From NCBI RefSeq assembly GCF_007279655.1, contig NZ_QKWN01000001.1:682001-746000 (forward strand): DNA of 64,000 nt. The letters are read 5' to 3'. The notes under the pieces are model-generated. The model searched no databases. It saw only the letters and a program-made list of their open reading frames with translations, and had not been told where the DNA came from. Positions 18,901 through 28,190 of this stretch are shown piece by piece. The translations under genes and the position numbers were made by a program. Numbering within the stretch: the stretch's first letter is position 1; the number at the start of each line of letters is the position of its first letter. The DNA is from Robertkochia solimangrovi (lineage in GTDB: Bacteria; Bacteroidota; Bacteroidia; Flavobacteriales; Flavobacteriaceae).

Positions 18901-19518
18901 TTAGAAAGAGGAATATACCTGCTTCAGGATTTCTGTTATTTCGTTGAGAGAGGGCGGTTCAATATGGTTCTGTTTGAAATACAGATACACTGAAAGAAGC
19001 GAAGAGAGTGTGTAATAAAGAATAGTGGTCGGAATTACAAGGAAGATCGAGTACCGTAACGCAAGAGTGAACTTTATTCTGATTATTTTATGCAGGATCA
19101 AAGCCATCAGGAGGACAGTGCCTGTTATGCCCAGGATCATGAAAATTAGTGGCGGTATTAATGCAGGAGTTTCCTTTGCCTCTGGATCTATAAATAGTTT
19201 GAGGCAAAGGATGAAAGTAATGGTCACACCCAGGTTGAAAGTTAGTGTGGAAAAGAAGGTCCCTAAATAGGTCTCTGTAAATTTCAGACAGAATTTATTT
19301 TTAAGTACTAAAAAGATGATCAATGCAGGAATCAGCGAAATAATGGCGTAAGGAACCAGTGAAACAATAATAAAGATTGCGATCAACAGGAATGCGGGTC
19401 CTCCGGAACCATTCGGTTTTTCAGTGATATTCCTGCCATTTATATATTCGATCGCACTTTGGTTCGGGTCTCTGGGAAGGCCCATCATTCCACGTCTAAA
19501 ATTGCTTATTTCGTTCAT
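18901..19518 (-). CDS. Multi-pass membrane protein, unknown
   Basis: The frame is open back to 19593, but the ATG at 19518 (MNEISNFRRGMMGLPRDPNQ) gives 205 residues, avoids overlap with the next gene and is the preferred start. After a polar N-terminus of about 45 residues there are four or five hydrophobic helices (AFLLIAIFIIVSLVPYAIIS, LGTFFSTLTFNLGVTITFIL, LIPPLIFMILGITGTVLLM, LRYSIFLVIPTTILYY). No family is recognised. It follows the 65-aa membrane protein by 31 nt on the same strand, and the two probably form a unit with the lipoprotein at 19832-20149. Confidence 0.72.
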   Translation of the reverse strand: MNEISNFRRGMMGLPRDPNQSAIEYINGRNITEKPNGSGGPAFLLIAIFIIVSLVPYAIISLIPALIIFLVLKNKFCLKFTETYLGTFFSTLTFNLGVTITFILCLKLFIDPEAKETPALIPPLIFMILGITGTVLLMALILHKIIRIKFTLALRYSIFLVIPTTILYYTLSSLLSVYLYFKQNHIEPPSLNEITEILKQVYSSF

Positions 19519-19549
19519 GGTAATAAATTTTAGTCGGTTATTAGAGCGA

Positions 19550-19747
19550 TTAGGAACAGCCTGCGCAGGAGAGGAAGGTTCCAAAGACCGCAAAAGTTAA
19601 TCCGGCAAAGATCGAAGCATATTTGAGCCACATCTTGATGGGAGCGGTTGGCTCCAGATCTTTCATTTTTGTTCCGGCGGGAAAGGGTTTGTATTTAAAA
19701 CCAAATGCCATCAAAGCAATTCCCATAATTAATAGAATGAATCCCAT
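19550..19747 (-). CDS. Small membrane protein (65 aa), unknown
   Basis: MGFILLIMGIALMAFGFKYK forms a first helix with a Gly-rich face. A polar linker (PFPAGTKMKDLEPT) and a second helix (YASIFAGLTFAVFGTFLSC) follow, and the protein ends CAGCS with two cysteines at the C-terminus. It is probably an inner-membrane hairpin protein. No family is recognised. It is co-oriented with the neighbouring membrane protein, 31 nt apart. Confidence 0.65.
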   Translation of the reverse strand: MGFILLIMGIALMAFGFKYKPFPAGTKMKDLEPTAPIKMWLKYASIFAGLTFAVFGTFLSCAGCS

Positions 19748-19783
19748 AACTTTTTATTTTAATTGATTACTATTTTAAATCGC

Positions 19784-19821
19784 CAGTGTCACCCGTATCA
19801 CCAGTGTCACCAGGGTCACCT
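19784..19821. repeat. Short imperfect direct repeats of GTCACC/ATCACC
   Basis: Four hexamers (GTCACC, ATCACC, GTCACC, GTCACC) occur at about 9-nt steps just after the stop of the lipoprotein at 19832. A looser version of the same theme occurs at 35560-35625. It may be simple-sequence drift. Confidence 0.5.
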
Positions 19822-19831
19822 AAAAAGGTTT

Positions 19832-20149
19832 CTACTCTTTTATATAATCTTTACACGGAGCAAGGATTCCGGAAAAATGCAAGCCGGAACCATCGATCGA
19901 AAGGCGGGAAATATTGCCCATCATTTCAACGACCAGTACTCCGTCATCATTTACTTCACCGGAAAAGGCCACATCCTTTCCAAAATCAAGCTCATAAGTG
20001 TTTTTGCCAATATTGGTTATTTTCATAACCTCATGGGTGTCTTCAGTACATTTCCAGGTGCCTTCAAAACTGGAATCTTTTATTCCGGCAAAGCAACCGG
20101 TTAACAGTAGCAAGAGGGAAGCGATAGCGAGATTCTGAAATGTTTTCAT
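19832..20149 (-). CDS. Small lipoprotein (105 aa), unknown
   Basis: The frame opens at 20251, but the ATG at 20149 starts a clear lipoprotein signal, MKTFQNLAIASLLLLLTGCF, with lipobox LTGC, and is the true start. The mature part is a small beta-rich domain, FEGTWKCTEDTHEVMKITNI through LHFSGILAPC. The opening GTWKC and strand-turn pattern resemble lipocalin-like 'GTW' domains of Bacteroidetes, but I cannot assign a family. It has three cysteines including the lipid-bearing one. Confidence 0.75.
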   Translation of the reverse strand: MKTFQNLAIASLLLLLTGCFAGIKDSSFEGTWKCTEDTHEVMKITNIGKNTYELDFGKDVAFSGEVNDDGVLVVEMMGNISRLSIDGSGLHFSGILAPCKDYIKE

Positions 20150-20328
20150 GATCAGGTATGTTATTTGATTTATACCTAAAATTAACAAGTGTTTGGAAGG
20201 TGTGGAAGGTGAAACCAGTAACTGCTGGAGTTGATTTATTCTCTGTGTCAAGGTCTTTGAAAAGTGTGGTAAATAAATTACCTTGATCTGGTCGCAAATA
20301 CCTGCTTTTGCCTTTTAACGATTCTGAT

Positions 20329-22104
20329 ATGAAAGCGGTTTTAGCATTTATGTTTTATTGGTATTGTACGTGCAACTTTGCGCAAACGCAAAACACTGAT
20401 TCTCTGCGCCGTATTCTGAATAATGGACAGATCATCGATACCGTTCGAATCAATACATTACTGTTGTTATCGGAGGATCTTGCCTACAAAGATCTGGATA
20501 ATTCCTTAAGTCTGGCTATGGAAGCTATTGAGCGATCGGAGGCACTGAACTGGAATGAAGGTTTGGCCAGGTCTTACCGGCAGGCTGGAATCATCGAATA
20601 CTATAAGCCAAACTATGATAAAGCGCTGAATCACTTGCACCTGGCACTTACGTATAGCGAACGTTCAAAGAATGCGTTGCTGAAAGCCAGTATCTACAAT
20701 AACATAGCAAATATTTATGCAGATCTAAAGGAATTTGACAAAGCACTTGTGTATTATGATCGATTGTTGAAAGTGGCAAGGGAGGCTAATTCGGAAAAGG
20801 ATGAACTTATAGCATTATTCAATATCGCCACGATCTATACCGAGCTGGGTGATTATGATCGATCGCTACAAAACTTCTTTTCAAGCCTTGATCTTGCGGA
20901 GAAAGCCAGCATAACGCAACATCTTCCAGCTATCTATAACAATATCGCGCGAACCTATCAGTATATGCATGAGGATGAACAAGCTTTACAGTATTTGGAT
21001 CAGGGGATCGCTGTTGCGGAAGAAAGCGATAATCGTTATATTCTCAGTACACTTTTACGAAATAAAGGTGAACTTTTACGAGATGCAAATCAGTTTGAGC
21101 AGGCAGAACTTTCCCTGATCAGAAGTATTGAACTTTCACAGGAAAATGGAAGTGTTGAATGGGAATCATTGGCTTGGGAGACCTTAAGTAGTGTTTATGA
21201 ACAGCAGAACAAGGCCGAACTGGCTTTGGATGCATTTCGAAAGCACATTAGATTAAGGGATAGTATCATCAATGAGGAGAAAAAAGCGGAGCTGATCAAG
21301 AAGGATCTGATCTTTGAAAAAGAGAAGGATCAGGCATTATATAAGGCGGAAATAGAACGCCAAAAGACGATAAGGAATGCGTCCATACTCGGAGGGGGTA
21401 GTTTACTCTTTATGGCAGGCATGGCTATGTTTTTTTACAGACGCCGGCTTCATGCGATCTCTGAAAAGGAGAAGGCTGAATTTAAGGCAAAGGTTGCAGA
21501 TACTGAATTGAAGGCGCTTCGGGCTCAGATGAATCCTCATTTTATATTCAACACCTTAAATTCTATTAATTCTTTTTTTATTAAAAATAATCGGGAGGCT
21601 GCCAGTGATTACCTGAAGAAGTTTGCCGGCCTTATCCGAAAGATCCTTGAAAATTCGGAAAAGAAACTGATTCCCCTGAAGGAGGATCTGGAGCTCCTGA
21701 ACACTTATTTTGAGATCGAATCCAGGCGATTACCCGATAAATTCGACCACATTTTTATCATTGATGAATCGATCGATACGGAAAATACGCTGGTACCACC
21801 ACTTATCTTACAACCATTCATCGAGAATAGTATCTGGCACGGGATTGCTAATAAAAAGGATAAAGGAGTTATCGCCATCGAGGTTCGGAAGAGAAAAGAC
21901 ACGTTGTTATATGTAGTTGATGATAATGGAGTGGGTAGAAAGCCTGAAAAGAGAAAGGAAATGAACCGATCGATGGGGATGCAGATCGCCACTAACAGGA
22001 TAGCTATTATAAATGCTACCGAGTCTAATGGAGGGGTAAAGGTGATCGATAAAGAAGAAGGACTCCGCGTAGAGATCGAATTGCCACTAACTTTAGCGTT
22101 TTGA
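20329..22104 (+). CDS. TPR-containing LytS-type sensor histidine kinase
   Basis: The frame opens at 20308; Met8 (20329, MKAVLAFMFYWYCTCNFAQ) begins the signal and is preferred, giving 591 residues. TPR repeats span about 40-340 (for example YNNIANIYADLKEFDKALVYYDR). Then come a coiled coil, one membrane helix (ILGGGSLLFMAGMAMFFY) and a His_kinase domain with the phospho-His in AQMNPHFIFN (residue 411 of the 20308 frame). A HATPase domain with PPLILQPFIENSIWHG and DDNGVGR completes it. It phosphorylates the LytTR regulator whose gene begins 1 nt after its stop. The TPR part lies outside the inner membrane and should sense an unknown signal. Confidence 0.92.
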   Translation: MKAVLAFMFYWYCTCNFAQTQNTDSLRRILNNGQIIDTVRINTLLLLSEDLAYKDLDNSLSLAMEAIERSEALNWNEGLARSYRQAGIIEYYKPNYDKALNHLHLALTYSERSKNALLKASIYNNIANIYADLKEFDKALVYYDRLLKVAREANSEKDELIALFNIATIYTELGDYDRSLQNFFSSLDLAEKASITQHLPAIYNNIARTYQYMHEDEQALQYLDQGIAVAEESDNRYILSTLLRNKGELLRDANQFEQAELSLIRSIELSQENGSVEWESLAWETLSSVYEQQNKAELALDAFRKHIRLRDSIINEEKKAELIKKDLIFEKEKDQALYKAEIERQKTIRNASILGGGSLLFMAGMAMFFYRRRLHAISEKEKAEFKAKVADTELKALRAQMNPHFIFNTLNSINSFFIKNNREAASDYLKKFAGLIRKILENSEKKLIPLKEDLELLNTYFEIESRRLPDKFDHIFIIDESIDTENTLVPPLILQPFIENSIWHGIANKKDKGVIAIEVRKRKDTLLYVVDDNGVGRKPEKRKEMNRSMGMQIATNRIAIINATESNGGVKVIDKEEGLRVEIELPLTLAF

Positions 22105-22105
22105 A

Positions 22106-22855
22106 ATGATAAAAGCTTTGATCATTGATGATGAAATTCATTGTATAGAGGAACTTCAGTTATTATTGAAGTCTTTTGGTAATACGGTACAGGTGGCAGG
22201 GTTTGCACAAACCGTAGGGGAAGGGATTGATTTAATCGGAAAAGTTCAACCCGACCTGATCTTTCTGGATATTCAGATAGGTGACAGCACCGGATTCGAG
22301 CTGATTGAAAGGGTTTCTTTGGGATCCATGAATGTCATCTTTACGACGGCTTATGATACCTATGCATTACAGGCATTCAGGTTCAGTGCACTGGATTATC
22401 TGCTTAAGCCTATCGAAACTGAAAGTTTAAAAAGAGCACTGGATAAACACGAGAGGGAAATTTCTTCAAAATACCTCGAACAGAAGTTAGACATTCTCAT
22501 GCACAATTTAACCCGGGTTAACTCAAATAAGAGAATAACGATACCTACTTCCGAGGGGTATGAATTTGTTGAAATCAGTGGGATCATCCGTTGTCAGGCA
22601 GATGTGAACTATACGGATATCTACCTCGACTCCGGAAAGAAGATCACGGTATCGAAGACTCTTAAGAGTTTTGAAGAAATGCTGGTGGATGAACAATTCT
22701 TCAGAGTCCATTATTCACATCTTATCAATTTGAAAAAGATCAAAAAGTATGTAAAAGGAAAGGGAGGTTATGTGATCATGGAAGACAAATCTATCATAGA
22801 AGTATCCACCAGGAGGAAGGAAGAGTTTTTGGCGCAATTAAAGGAACTGTATTAG
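22106..22855 (+). CDS. LytTR-family response regulator
   Basis: 249 residues. The receiver (1-120) has the DD acidic pair at 8-9, phospho-acceptor Asp55 in LIFLDIQIGD and Lys in DYLLKPIE. The LytTR DNA-binding domain (about 145-245) has RITIPTSEGYEFVEISGIIR and FFRVHYSHLINLKKIKKY. It is the cognate partner of the upstream kinase, and a strong bidirectional terminator (22872-22907) follows. Confidence 0.93.
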   Translation: MIKALIIDDEIHCIEELQLLLKSFGNTVQVAGFAQTVGEGIDLIGKVQPDLIFLDIQIGDSTGFELIERVSLGSMNVIFTTAYDTYALQAFRFSALDYLLKPIETESLKRALDKHEREISSKYLEQKLDILMHNLTRVNSNKRITIPTSEGYEFVEISGIIRCQADVNYTDIYLDSGKKITVSKTLKSFEEMLVDEQFFRVHYSHLINLKKIKKYVKGKGGYVIMEDKSIIEVSTRRKEEFLAQLKELY

Positions 22856-22871
22856 CTGACTTTTGAACATG

Positions 22872-22907
22872 AAAAACCCCTGCTGGTATATACCAGCAGG
22901 GGTTTTT
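22872..22907. terminator. Bidirectional intrinsic terminator between convergent genes
   Basis: AAAAACCCCTGCTGGTA and its exact complement are separated by TA: a 17-bp palindrome with A/T runs on both sides, serving the LytTR gene (+) and the secreted protein gene (-). Confidence 0.95.
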
Positions 22908-22926
22908 AAATTAAATGAACAGTAAT

Positions 22927-23274
22927 TTATAGTGAAACCTTGATAGATCCGAACTTAAAGAATACCTCGGCATCTATATGGATAGGCTCATCATCTTTTT
23001 TAGCGTAATAAACATCGTCTTTATAGTAATAATCTTTAGTGTTGTGATAGAAAGCGACATTACAGGAATGGCATTTCTTTAAATGTTTAAGGTGTTCTTT
23101 GCGAAGTTCTCTGTGGAATTCGCGTTCCTCCTTAGCCAGGGCTCTGTGATGAGCAGCGGCTTTTTTGGATTGCTCCTTTTGTTGTCTCGCTTTCGGACTG
23201 TTGCCTTTTCCCTGTGCAAAAGCCTGTCCCGCTATCAGGAACATAAAGGCTGCGATGATCATTTTAATTTTCAT
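22927..23274 (-). CDS. Small secreted basic/His-rich protein, unknown
   Basis: 115 residues with signal peptide MKIKMIIAAFMFLIAGQAFA. The mature part is strongly basic and helical (PKARQQKEQSKKAAAHHRAL and EREFHRELRKEHLKHLKKCH), then has a CHSC motif and Tyr-rich turns (YYYKDDVYYAKKDD). The many Lys, Arg and His residues and CxxC-like spacing might bind metal or an acidic polymer, but this is speculation and no family is recognised. It is convergent with the LytTR regulator. Confidence 0.7.
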   Translation of the reverse strand: MKIKMIIAAFMFLIAGQAFAQGKGNSPKARQQKEQSKKAAAHHRALAKEEREFHRELRKEHLKHLKKCHSCNVAFYHNTKDYYYKDDVYYAKKDDEPIHIDAEVFFKFGSIKVSL

Positions 23275-23483
23275 AAGTGGTCTAAGTTTTAAACGATTTG
23301 TGGAATGTGAAAGTACAAAACCTGTGCCAATTTTGTAAGATTTTCTTTTCTTAACTGGAAACGAGGGAGTTGTAATTTTATTTTATGACTCCGAACAAAG
23401 TATTCAAAAATATACAGAAAATTCCTTCAAATAATCTCAATGAATTGCTATACTTGTCCTCTAAATTAATAACACTTTTATCT

Positions 23484-24290
23484 ATGAAGAACCTGCTTTC
23501 AGCCAGATGGCTACTGCTTATTATGCTTGCTCCATTCGTATTTTCCTGTACCTCAGAAAGTATAGATAACGACGAGGAAACCGGAGAAACTCCTGAAACC
23601 CCTGAAACTACGAAGGGGTCTTTTTTAAAGAATTATTCGCATCTTTTTGAAGGAGAGGAAATCTATCGTTATGAGGTGGAATATGATGATGATAACAGAG
23701 CGATATTATTAAAGGAGTTATATCTGGATGATAATTCATCTTACGAAACGAGCATCAAATATGCTGATGGAAAAATTTCGGAAATGATTGATAAGGAATA
23801 TGAAGGAACAGAATTGATGAACGAGGACAATATTCTGGTAAGCTATTCGGAAGGAATGATCGAATTGACAGGTGTAAGCCCGGTGAGTTCCTTAAAGATC
23901 TATTACGAAGGAATATATATTGATTCAATTCGCTATACGAATCAGGATGAGGAATATCCGGCAGATTGGTATCAGATTTATAAGCGCAATGAAGAAGATC
24001 AAATGATCTATTATGCCTGGGATGACGATTATATATGTACGATCACCGACCATGATACGTCAGAGAATCTGGATGCATTTGGTGGGGGTATGGAATTCGA
24101 TTACAATCATTTCTTTTCTTTATTTGGTTTAAAAGTTAGCAAGAATAATCCCATTGAAGTTAGTACAAACTATGGTAATCATTTTAGGAATATCTATGAA
24201 TATGATGAAAATGGAAATATACTTTCCTGGAATACCGATAATGATCCGGAGGGTGACACTGCGGTTTATGAATATATAACCATAGAATAA
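23484..24290 (+). CDS. Lipoprotein, unknown (268 aa)
   Basis: The frame opens at 23385, but Met34 (ATG at 23484, MKNLLSARWLLLIMLAPFVF) starts the signal, ending in lipobox VFSC. A Thr/Glu/Pro linker (EETGETPETPETTKG) follows the lipid Cys, as in many surface lipoproteins of the phylum. The rest is a beta-rich domain with YRYEVEYDDDNRAILLKELY and, at the end, IYEYDENGNILSW, resembling YD-type or DUF4595-like strand repeats. Function unknown. A good terminator follows at 24310-24340. Confidence 0.75.
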   Translation: MKNLLSARWLLLIMLAPFVFSCTSESIDNDEETGETPETPETTKGSFLKNYSHLFEGEEIYRYEVEYDDDNRAILLKELYLDDNSSYETSIKYADGKISEMIDKEYEGTELMNEDNILVSYSEGMIELTGVSPVSSLKIYYEGIYIDSIRYTNQDEEYPADWYQIYKRNEEDQMIYYAWDDDYICTITDHDTSENLDAFGGGMEFDYNHFFSLFGLKVSKNNPIEVSTNYGNHFRNIYEYDENGNILSWNTDNDPEGDTAVYEYITIE

Positions 24291-24309
24291 TCAATAGTTT
24301 AATGGAATG

Positions 24310-24340
24310 AAAAAGAGAGGTGTCTGCAACCTCTCTTTTT
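24310..24340 (+). terminator. Intrinsic terminator after the lipoprotein gene
   Basis: AAAAAGAGAGGT - GTCTGCA - ACCTCTCTTTTT is a perfect 12-bp stem ending in a T-run, 19 nt after the stop at 24290. Confidence 0.9.
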
Positions 24341-24464
24341 ATATAATGTTTTCTCTTGAGCACCTGCAAAACAGAGCGCTGGTCTATCGGAAAAAAACTT
24401 GAATCAACGACCTACAGGATTGTAGGATGGCAAGCTTCTGCATCAATACCTGGAAACGGGAACA

Positions 24465-25844
24465 TCACTCAACGCTTATCTTTTCTGCAACCAGATTTTC
24501 TTCACCCGGAACATATCGTTTAAACGGCATTCGTTTTCGATAGGTGAGGGTCCGCCACAGCCATTCACAGGGACCGAACTTGTAATATTTTAGCCAGATC
24601 GGACTCCAGATCAACTGCAGGATCCAGATCGCAAAGACGACAAAATAGAGTTGATATAACTGTAATTCATTGAAGAAGTTCAGTCCGTATCCAAAGAAAA
24701 ACAGTGTTACCATCACCGATTGCATAAGATAATTGGTAAGCGCCATTTGTCCGACCGCTTCAAACCTTCGAAAAAGCGAGGTAAAAGCACCCGCTTTATG
24801 TAGTAAAACGATCAGTGAAACGTGTCCCATGACCAGGAAAATCCGTTGGATCTGATCGCTTAAAAAGAAAAATACATAGGGATTGTTGTCGATATAATTG
24901 AGGATGGCATCGGCAGAGGACCATACGAAATAACGTTGATAGAATTCGTAGATCGCCATCGGGAATCCAATGGCATATCCAACGATCAGGGTATAGAGAT
25001 ACCATTTTTTCTTCCAGCGTCCGGTGAAGAAGCCCCATTGCAGGAGAGCCATTCCCAGCAGCATCAGTGGGATCTGATCTGCCAGGGCCAGGGGCAGGTA
25101 TTCGAATTGGCCTTCTCTGGATTTTTTATAGGTAACGGAAGCCACGCTGCTGAAATCACCTTTCATTTTCTCGGTGTCCTCTTTCAGGTTCTCCCCGGAG
25201 AAGTCCATTTCCGCATAGAGCTTATCCCAGGCAGCAACCGATTCATTCTGTTCTTCGGAGAGTTCCGCGCCTTGTTCTTTAGCACTCATGGCCTCGAGAT
25301 AAGCCAGGCGGGTGGCGCGGTCGCTTCCGTATTTGAGATTGTGAAAGACTACCCCTAAAAGAACGATGACCGGCAGGATCATCGTTTTATAGCGAGGCTT
25401 CATATTTCGTAGCAGAAATACGATCATCCCGGCAATAGCATAGAAGTACAGGATGTCATAATAGAATAAAAGGACATAAGCATTAAAGAATCCGAAAAGT
25501 AGTAACCAGAACATTCGGGAATAATAGAGTTTCCAGATCCCTTTCGGATTATCAGGACGTTTCTTTTGGATTAAGTAAAGCATGAGTCCGGCTCCGAACA
25601 GCATACAGAACAGCGCTCGCATTTTTCCCTCAAAGAAAATAGTAATGATAACGGCAGTGATGAAATTAGGACTCCCGGTATCGGCGATCAGAGCCTGGGT
25701 AAATTCCAGATCGTAATAATTCCCGCCGATATAGATGTTCATCAGCAGGATTCCGAGTAAGGCAATCCCGCGAATTGCATCAAGAACATGGATACGATCT
25801 TTGTCTTTGACCGGGGCAGGTGTTGGGTTGGTGTTAGCTTCCAT
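24465..25844 (-). CDS. DUF418 (YeiB-type) multi-pass membrane protein
   Basis: 459 residues. The N-terminal DKDRIHVLDAIRGIALLGIL is the DUF418/heparan-acetyltransferase-like opening, and the C-terminal region with GQMALTNYLMQSVMVTLFFF, LQLIWSPIWLKYYKFGPCEW and LWRTLTYRKRMPF is the DUF418 domain proper. About 9-10 membrane helices are visible, with a charged loop at about 180-240. Family members are thought to be acyltransferase-like transporters, with no demonstrated substrate here. It is monocistronic and is followed upstream by a long hairpin (26004-26037). Confidence 0.88.
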   Translation of the reverse strand: MEANTNPTPAPVKDKDRIHVLDAIRGIALLGILLMNIYIGGNYYDLEFTQALIADTGSPNFITAVIITIFFEGKMRALFCMLFGAGLMLYLIQKKRPDNPKGIWKLYYSRMFWLLLFGFFNAYVLLFYYDILYFYAIAGMIVFLLRNMKPRYKTMILPVIVLLGVVFHNLKYGSDRATRLAYLEAMSAKEQGAELSEEQNESVAAWDKLYAEMDFSGENLKEDTEKMKGDFSSVASVTYKKSREGQFEYLPLALADQIPLMLLGMALLQWGFFTGRWKKKWYLYTLIVGYAIGFPMAIYEFYQRYFVWSSADAILNYIDNNPYVFFFLSDQIQRIFLVMGHVSLIVLLHKAGAFTSLFRRFEAVGQMALTNYLMQSVMVTLFFFGYGLNFFNELQLYQLYFVVFAIWILQLIWSPIWLKYYKFGPCEWLWRTLTYRKRMPFKRYVPGEENLVAEKISVE

Positions 25845-26003
25845 ATGTTTGATATTAATGGTTGGTATTCATCACATGAATGTTAAGAAGCAGATGTGGG
25901 GAATAACCGAATAATGGAAGTAAAGATGGGCAGTGATTCCTTCCGGGGGGATTGAACCTCACTAAGATAGCGAAATAATGGTTTCGGTTGGGGGTAATAG
26001 TTG

Positions 26004-26037
26004 CCACAGGGTGATTTAGGGGGAAATCACCCTGTGG
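26004..26037. other. Perfect 14-bp intergenic hairpin
   Basis: CCACAGGGTGATTT and AAATCACCCTGTGG flank an AGGGGG loop, between the DUF418 start and the amidohydrolase stop. There is no T-run on the minus side, so it is a processing/stability hairpin or factor-dependent terminator rather than a classic intrinsic terminator. Confidence 0.6.
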
Positions 26038-26077
26038 TGGAATGAAAAGTAAGACTATGAGTTATTTTAAATAATAA

Positions 26078-27655
26078 TCACTCTCCTTTTTTAACCCCCG
26101 GCTGAATAATTTCAAATCCTTCGGCTTCTTTGGCTTTGGCAACCATTTCCCGAACATCAGCCAGTAGTTTTCCGGCATCGTATACCACACCATCTTTGAT
26201 CGTATATTTAACACCTCCAACACGTACGACTTCATTGTCTTCAGTGAGTTTGATGGCTCCGGTACCGTAAAGGACTTTTAGGTTCTGCAATGGGTTCTCT
26301 TCTACGATCACGAGGTCTGCGAGTTTTCCGATACTGACCGATCCGATCTTGTCATCCATTTTTAAAGCTTCAGCACCGCTTAAAGTTGCTGCTTTGATAA
26401 TCTCCAGTGGGTGGAAGCCGGCTTCCCGCATCAATTCCAATTCCCGGATATAGGCGAAACCGTATAGTTGAAAAATAAATCCGGAGTCGGAACCTACGGT
26501 CACTCTTCCGCCTCTGTTCTTATATTCGTTGATAAAAGTCATCCATAAGGTATAGTTCTTTTTCCAGGCTACCTCTTGCTCGGTACCCCAGTAGTGCCAG
26601 TAAGATCCGTGGGATACTTTGCTGGGTTGATAGAATTTCCAAAGGGAAGGTAGCGTATATTCCTCATGCCATTCTGCTCTTCTGGCCCTTTGCAGATCAC
26701 GACTGGCTTCATAGATGTTAAAAGTTGGATCCAGGGTAAAGTCCAGTTCCAGTAGTTCGTTCATCACCGCATTCCAATGATCGGAATAGGGCGGTGCAGC
26801 CTGTTGCCATAACTTTCCAGCTTCCTCAAAACGGTGTTGCTCATTCTGATAATTATAATCTAAAGGGTAGTTCTGTACCGTTCTATCGGTAAACAAGGCT
26901 TCGGGGAGGCCGTACCAGTGTTCCATACTGGTGAGTCCGGCACGGGCAGAATGTAAAACATTCCATCCGGCCACATTCAACTGGGCGTGATGACACGCAG
27001 ACCCGAGCCCTAACGCTTTATTTTCCTGGAGAGCAGCTTCCATAATATCGGGTTCAGCCCCGAAGAACTTCACGCCGTCCGCACCTTTTTTGGCATTATC
27101 CCGTACCCATTCCCGTGCCATTTCCGGAGTGTTGATGGGAGATTTACTGCCTTGTCCGAAAAAAGTATAGGCAAATATTCTGGGGGCAATGATACTGTTC
27201 TTTTCACTTTTCTTTTTAAGATCAAGCGTCCAGTCGAGTCCTCTACCTCCGGGTTCCCTTACCGTGGTCACCCCATGAGCCATCCAAAGTTTAAACACAT
27301 ATTCCCAGTCGGCACCCTGAGCTTCCCCACCGATATGTCCGTGCATATCGATAAATCCAGGCATTAGATACATGCCTTCACAATCGAGTTCCTTACCTCC
27401 CGCTTTGAGTTTGGGACGTCTCTCATCATCAATGGCTACGCCCGGATATCCCACATTATGAATACCGGTGATGGTATTTTTTTCGATGACGATATCTACG
27501 GGTCCCATAGGCGGAGCACCATTCCCATTGATCAGGGTTACACCGCGTATAATGAGTTGATCGAACTGGCCCTGATCATGCAGGGATTCGTTCGATTGAG
27601 CATTCGCGATAAAGGATAAAAGGCAACTGAGGAATAGTAGTAAATGACGCGCCAT
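26078..27655 (-). CDS. Secreted amidohydrolase family protein
   Basis: 525 residues with signal peptide MARHLLLFLSCLLSFIANAQ. The amidohydrolase fold opens with IIRGVTLINGNGAPPMGPVD and the metal-binding loop PGFIDMHGHIGG. Later metal ligands are likely in the CHHAQLN and SMEHWYG regions and Asp in VTVGSDSGF. The end GKLADLVIVEENPLQNLKVL is the usual closing of these proteins (imidazolonepropionase/prolidase-like secreted subfamily). The substrate is unknown; the exported location and the neighbouring M3 and M24 peptidases suggest peptide-related scavenging, by inference. Confidence 0.88.
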   Translation of the reverse strand: MARHLLLFLSCLLSFIANAQSNESLHDQGQFDQLIIRGVTLINGNGAPPMGPVDIVIEKNTITGIHNVGYPGVAIDDERRPKLKAGGKELDCEGMYLMPGFIDMHGHIGGEAQGADWEYVFKLWMAHGVTTVREPGGRGLDWTLDLKKKSEKNSIIAPRIFAYTFFGQGSKSPINTPEMAREWVRDNAKKGADGVKFFGAEPDIMEAALQENKALGLGSACHHAQLNVAGWNVLHSARAGLTSMEHWYGLPEALFTDRTVQNYPLDYNYQNEQHRFEEAGKLWQQAAPPYSDHWNAVMNELLELDFTLDPTFNIYEASRDLQRARRAEWHEEYTLPSLWKFYQPSKVSHGSYWHYWGTEQEVAWKKNYTLWMTFINEYKNRGGRVTVGSDSGFIFQLYGFAYIRELELMREAGFHPLEIIKAATLSGAEALKMDDKIGSVSIGKLADLVIVEENPLQNLKVLYGTGAIKLTEDNEVVRVGGVKYTIKDGVVYDAGKLLADVREMVAKAKEAEGFEIIQPGVKKGE

Positions 27656-28190
27656 AGAGATATTATTACTTTAGGTTTAATTATTTCTCAATATAGTATA
27701 AAAAGTTGTATTTCAACATATAGCGTACAGTAATACAGAAAACAGGGATTAGTCGATTAATGGTAGGTTATATTTCAACGATTCTCTCTTGATTAGAAAT
27801 CTACAGACGTACCCTCGGGGGTTTAGTAATGGGAGTTAAACCCGGGGAAATGGTGGAAAGTAGTACGTTTTCAAATGTAAGTGTTAGCTTATAATTTTAA
27901 AAAACACTTGATCACTTTCACCATAGGTCAGTTAAGTCGCATCGTCACTTTGAAGTGTGTCTACAGATCTCCATATTTTGCACATGGTATAAAATTTCCC
28001 TCCAATTAGCTGTGGATTAATACATTATTTAATTATCTTGGGATCGATCCGGAGAATCAGGGACGATAAATTTTTTCTTTCCTCCAATATCGCCAATCCC
28101 GGAACTTGCCTTCCAAATCATCTTAGTAATTCGTAAGAAGCGCATATATAAACCTGTACGGGATCTTCCCGTATTAAAACCACCAACATA
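27656..28190. other. Gene-free 535 bp; repeat remnant and leader hairpin
   Basis: No gene is seen. At 27942-27968 lies ATCGTCACTTTGAAGTG, related to the segments at 17599 and 30622. A hairpin TACGGG-ATCTT-CCCGTA (28157-28173) lies in the probable leader of the M3 peptidase gene. The rest is AT-rich without recognisable structure. Confidence 0.55.

Noticed and set aside
19763-20104. 113-codon plus-strand ORF opposite the 105-aa lipoprotein
   Set aside because: The minus frame has a clear lipoprotein signal; the plus frame has none.
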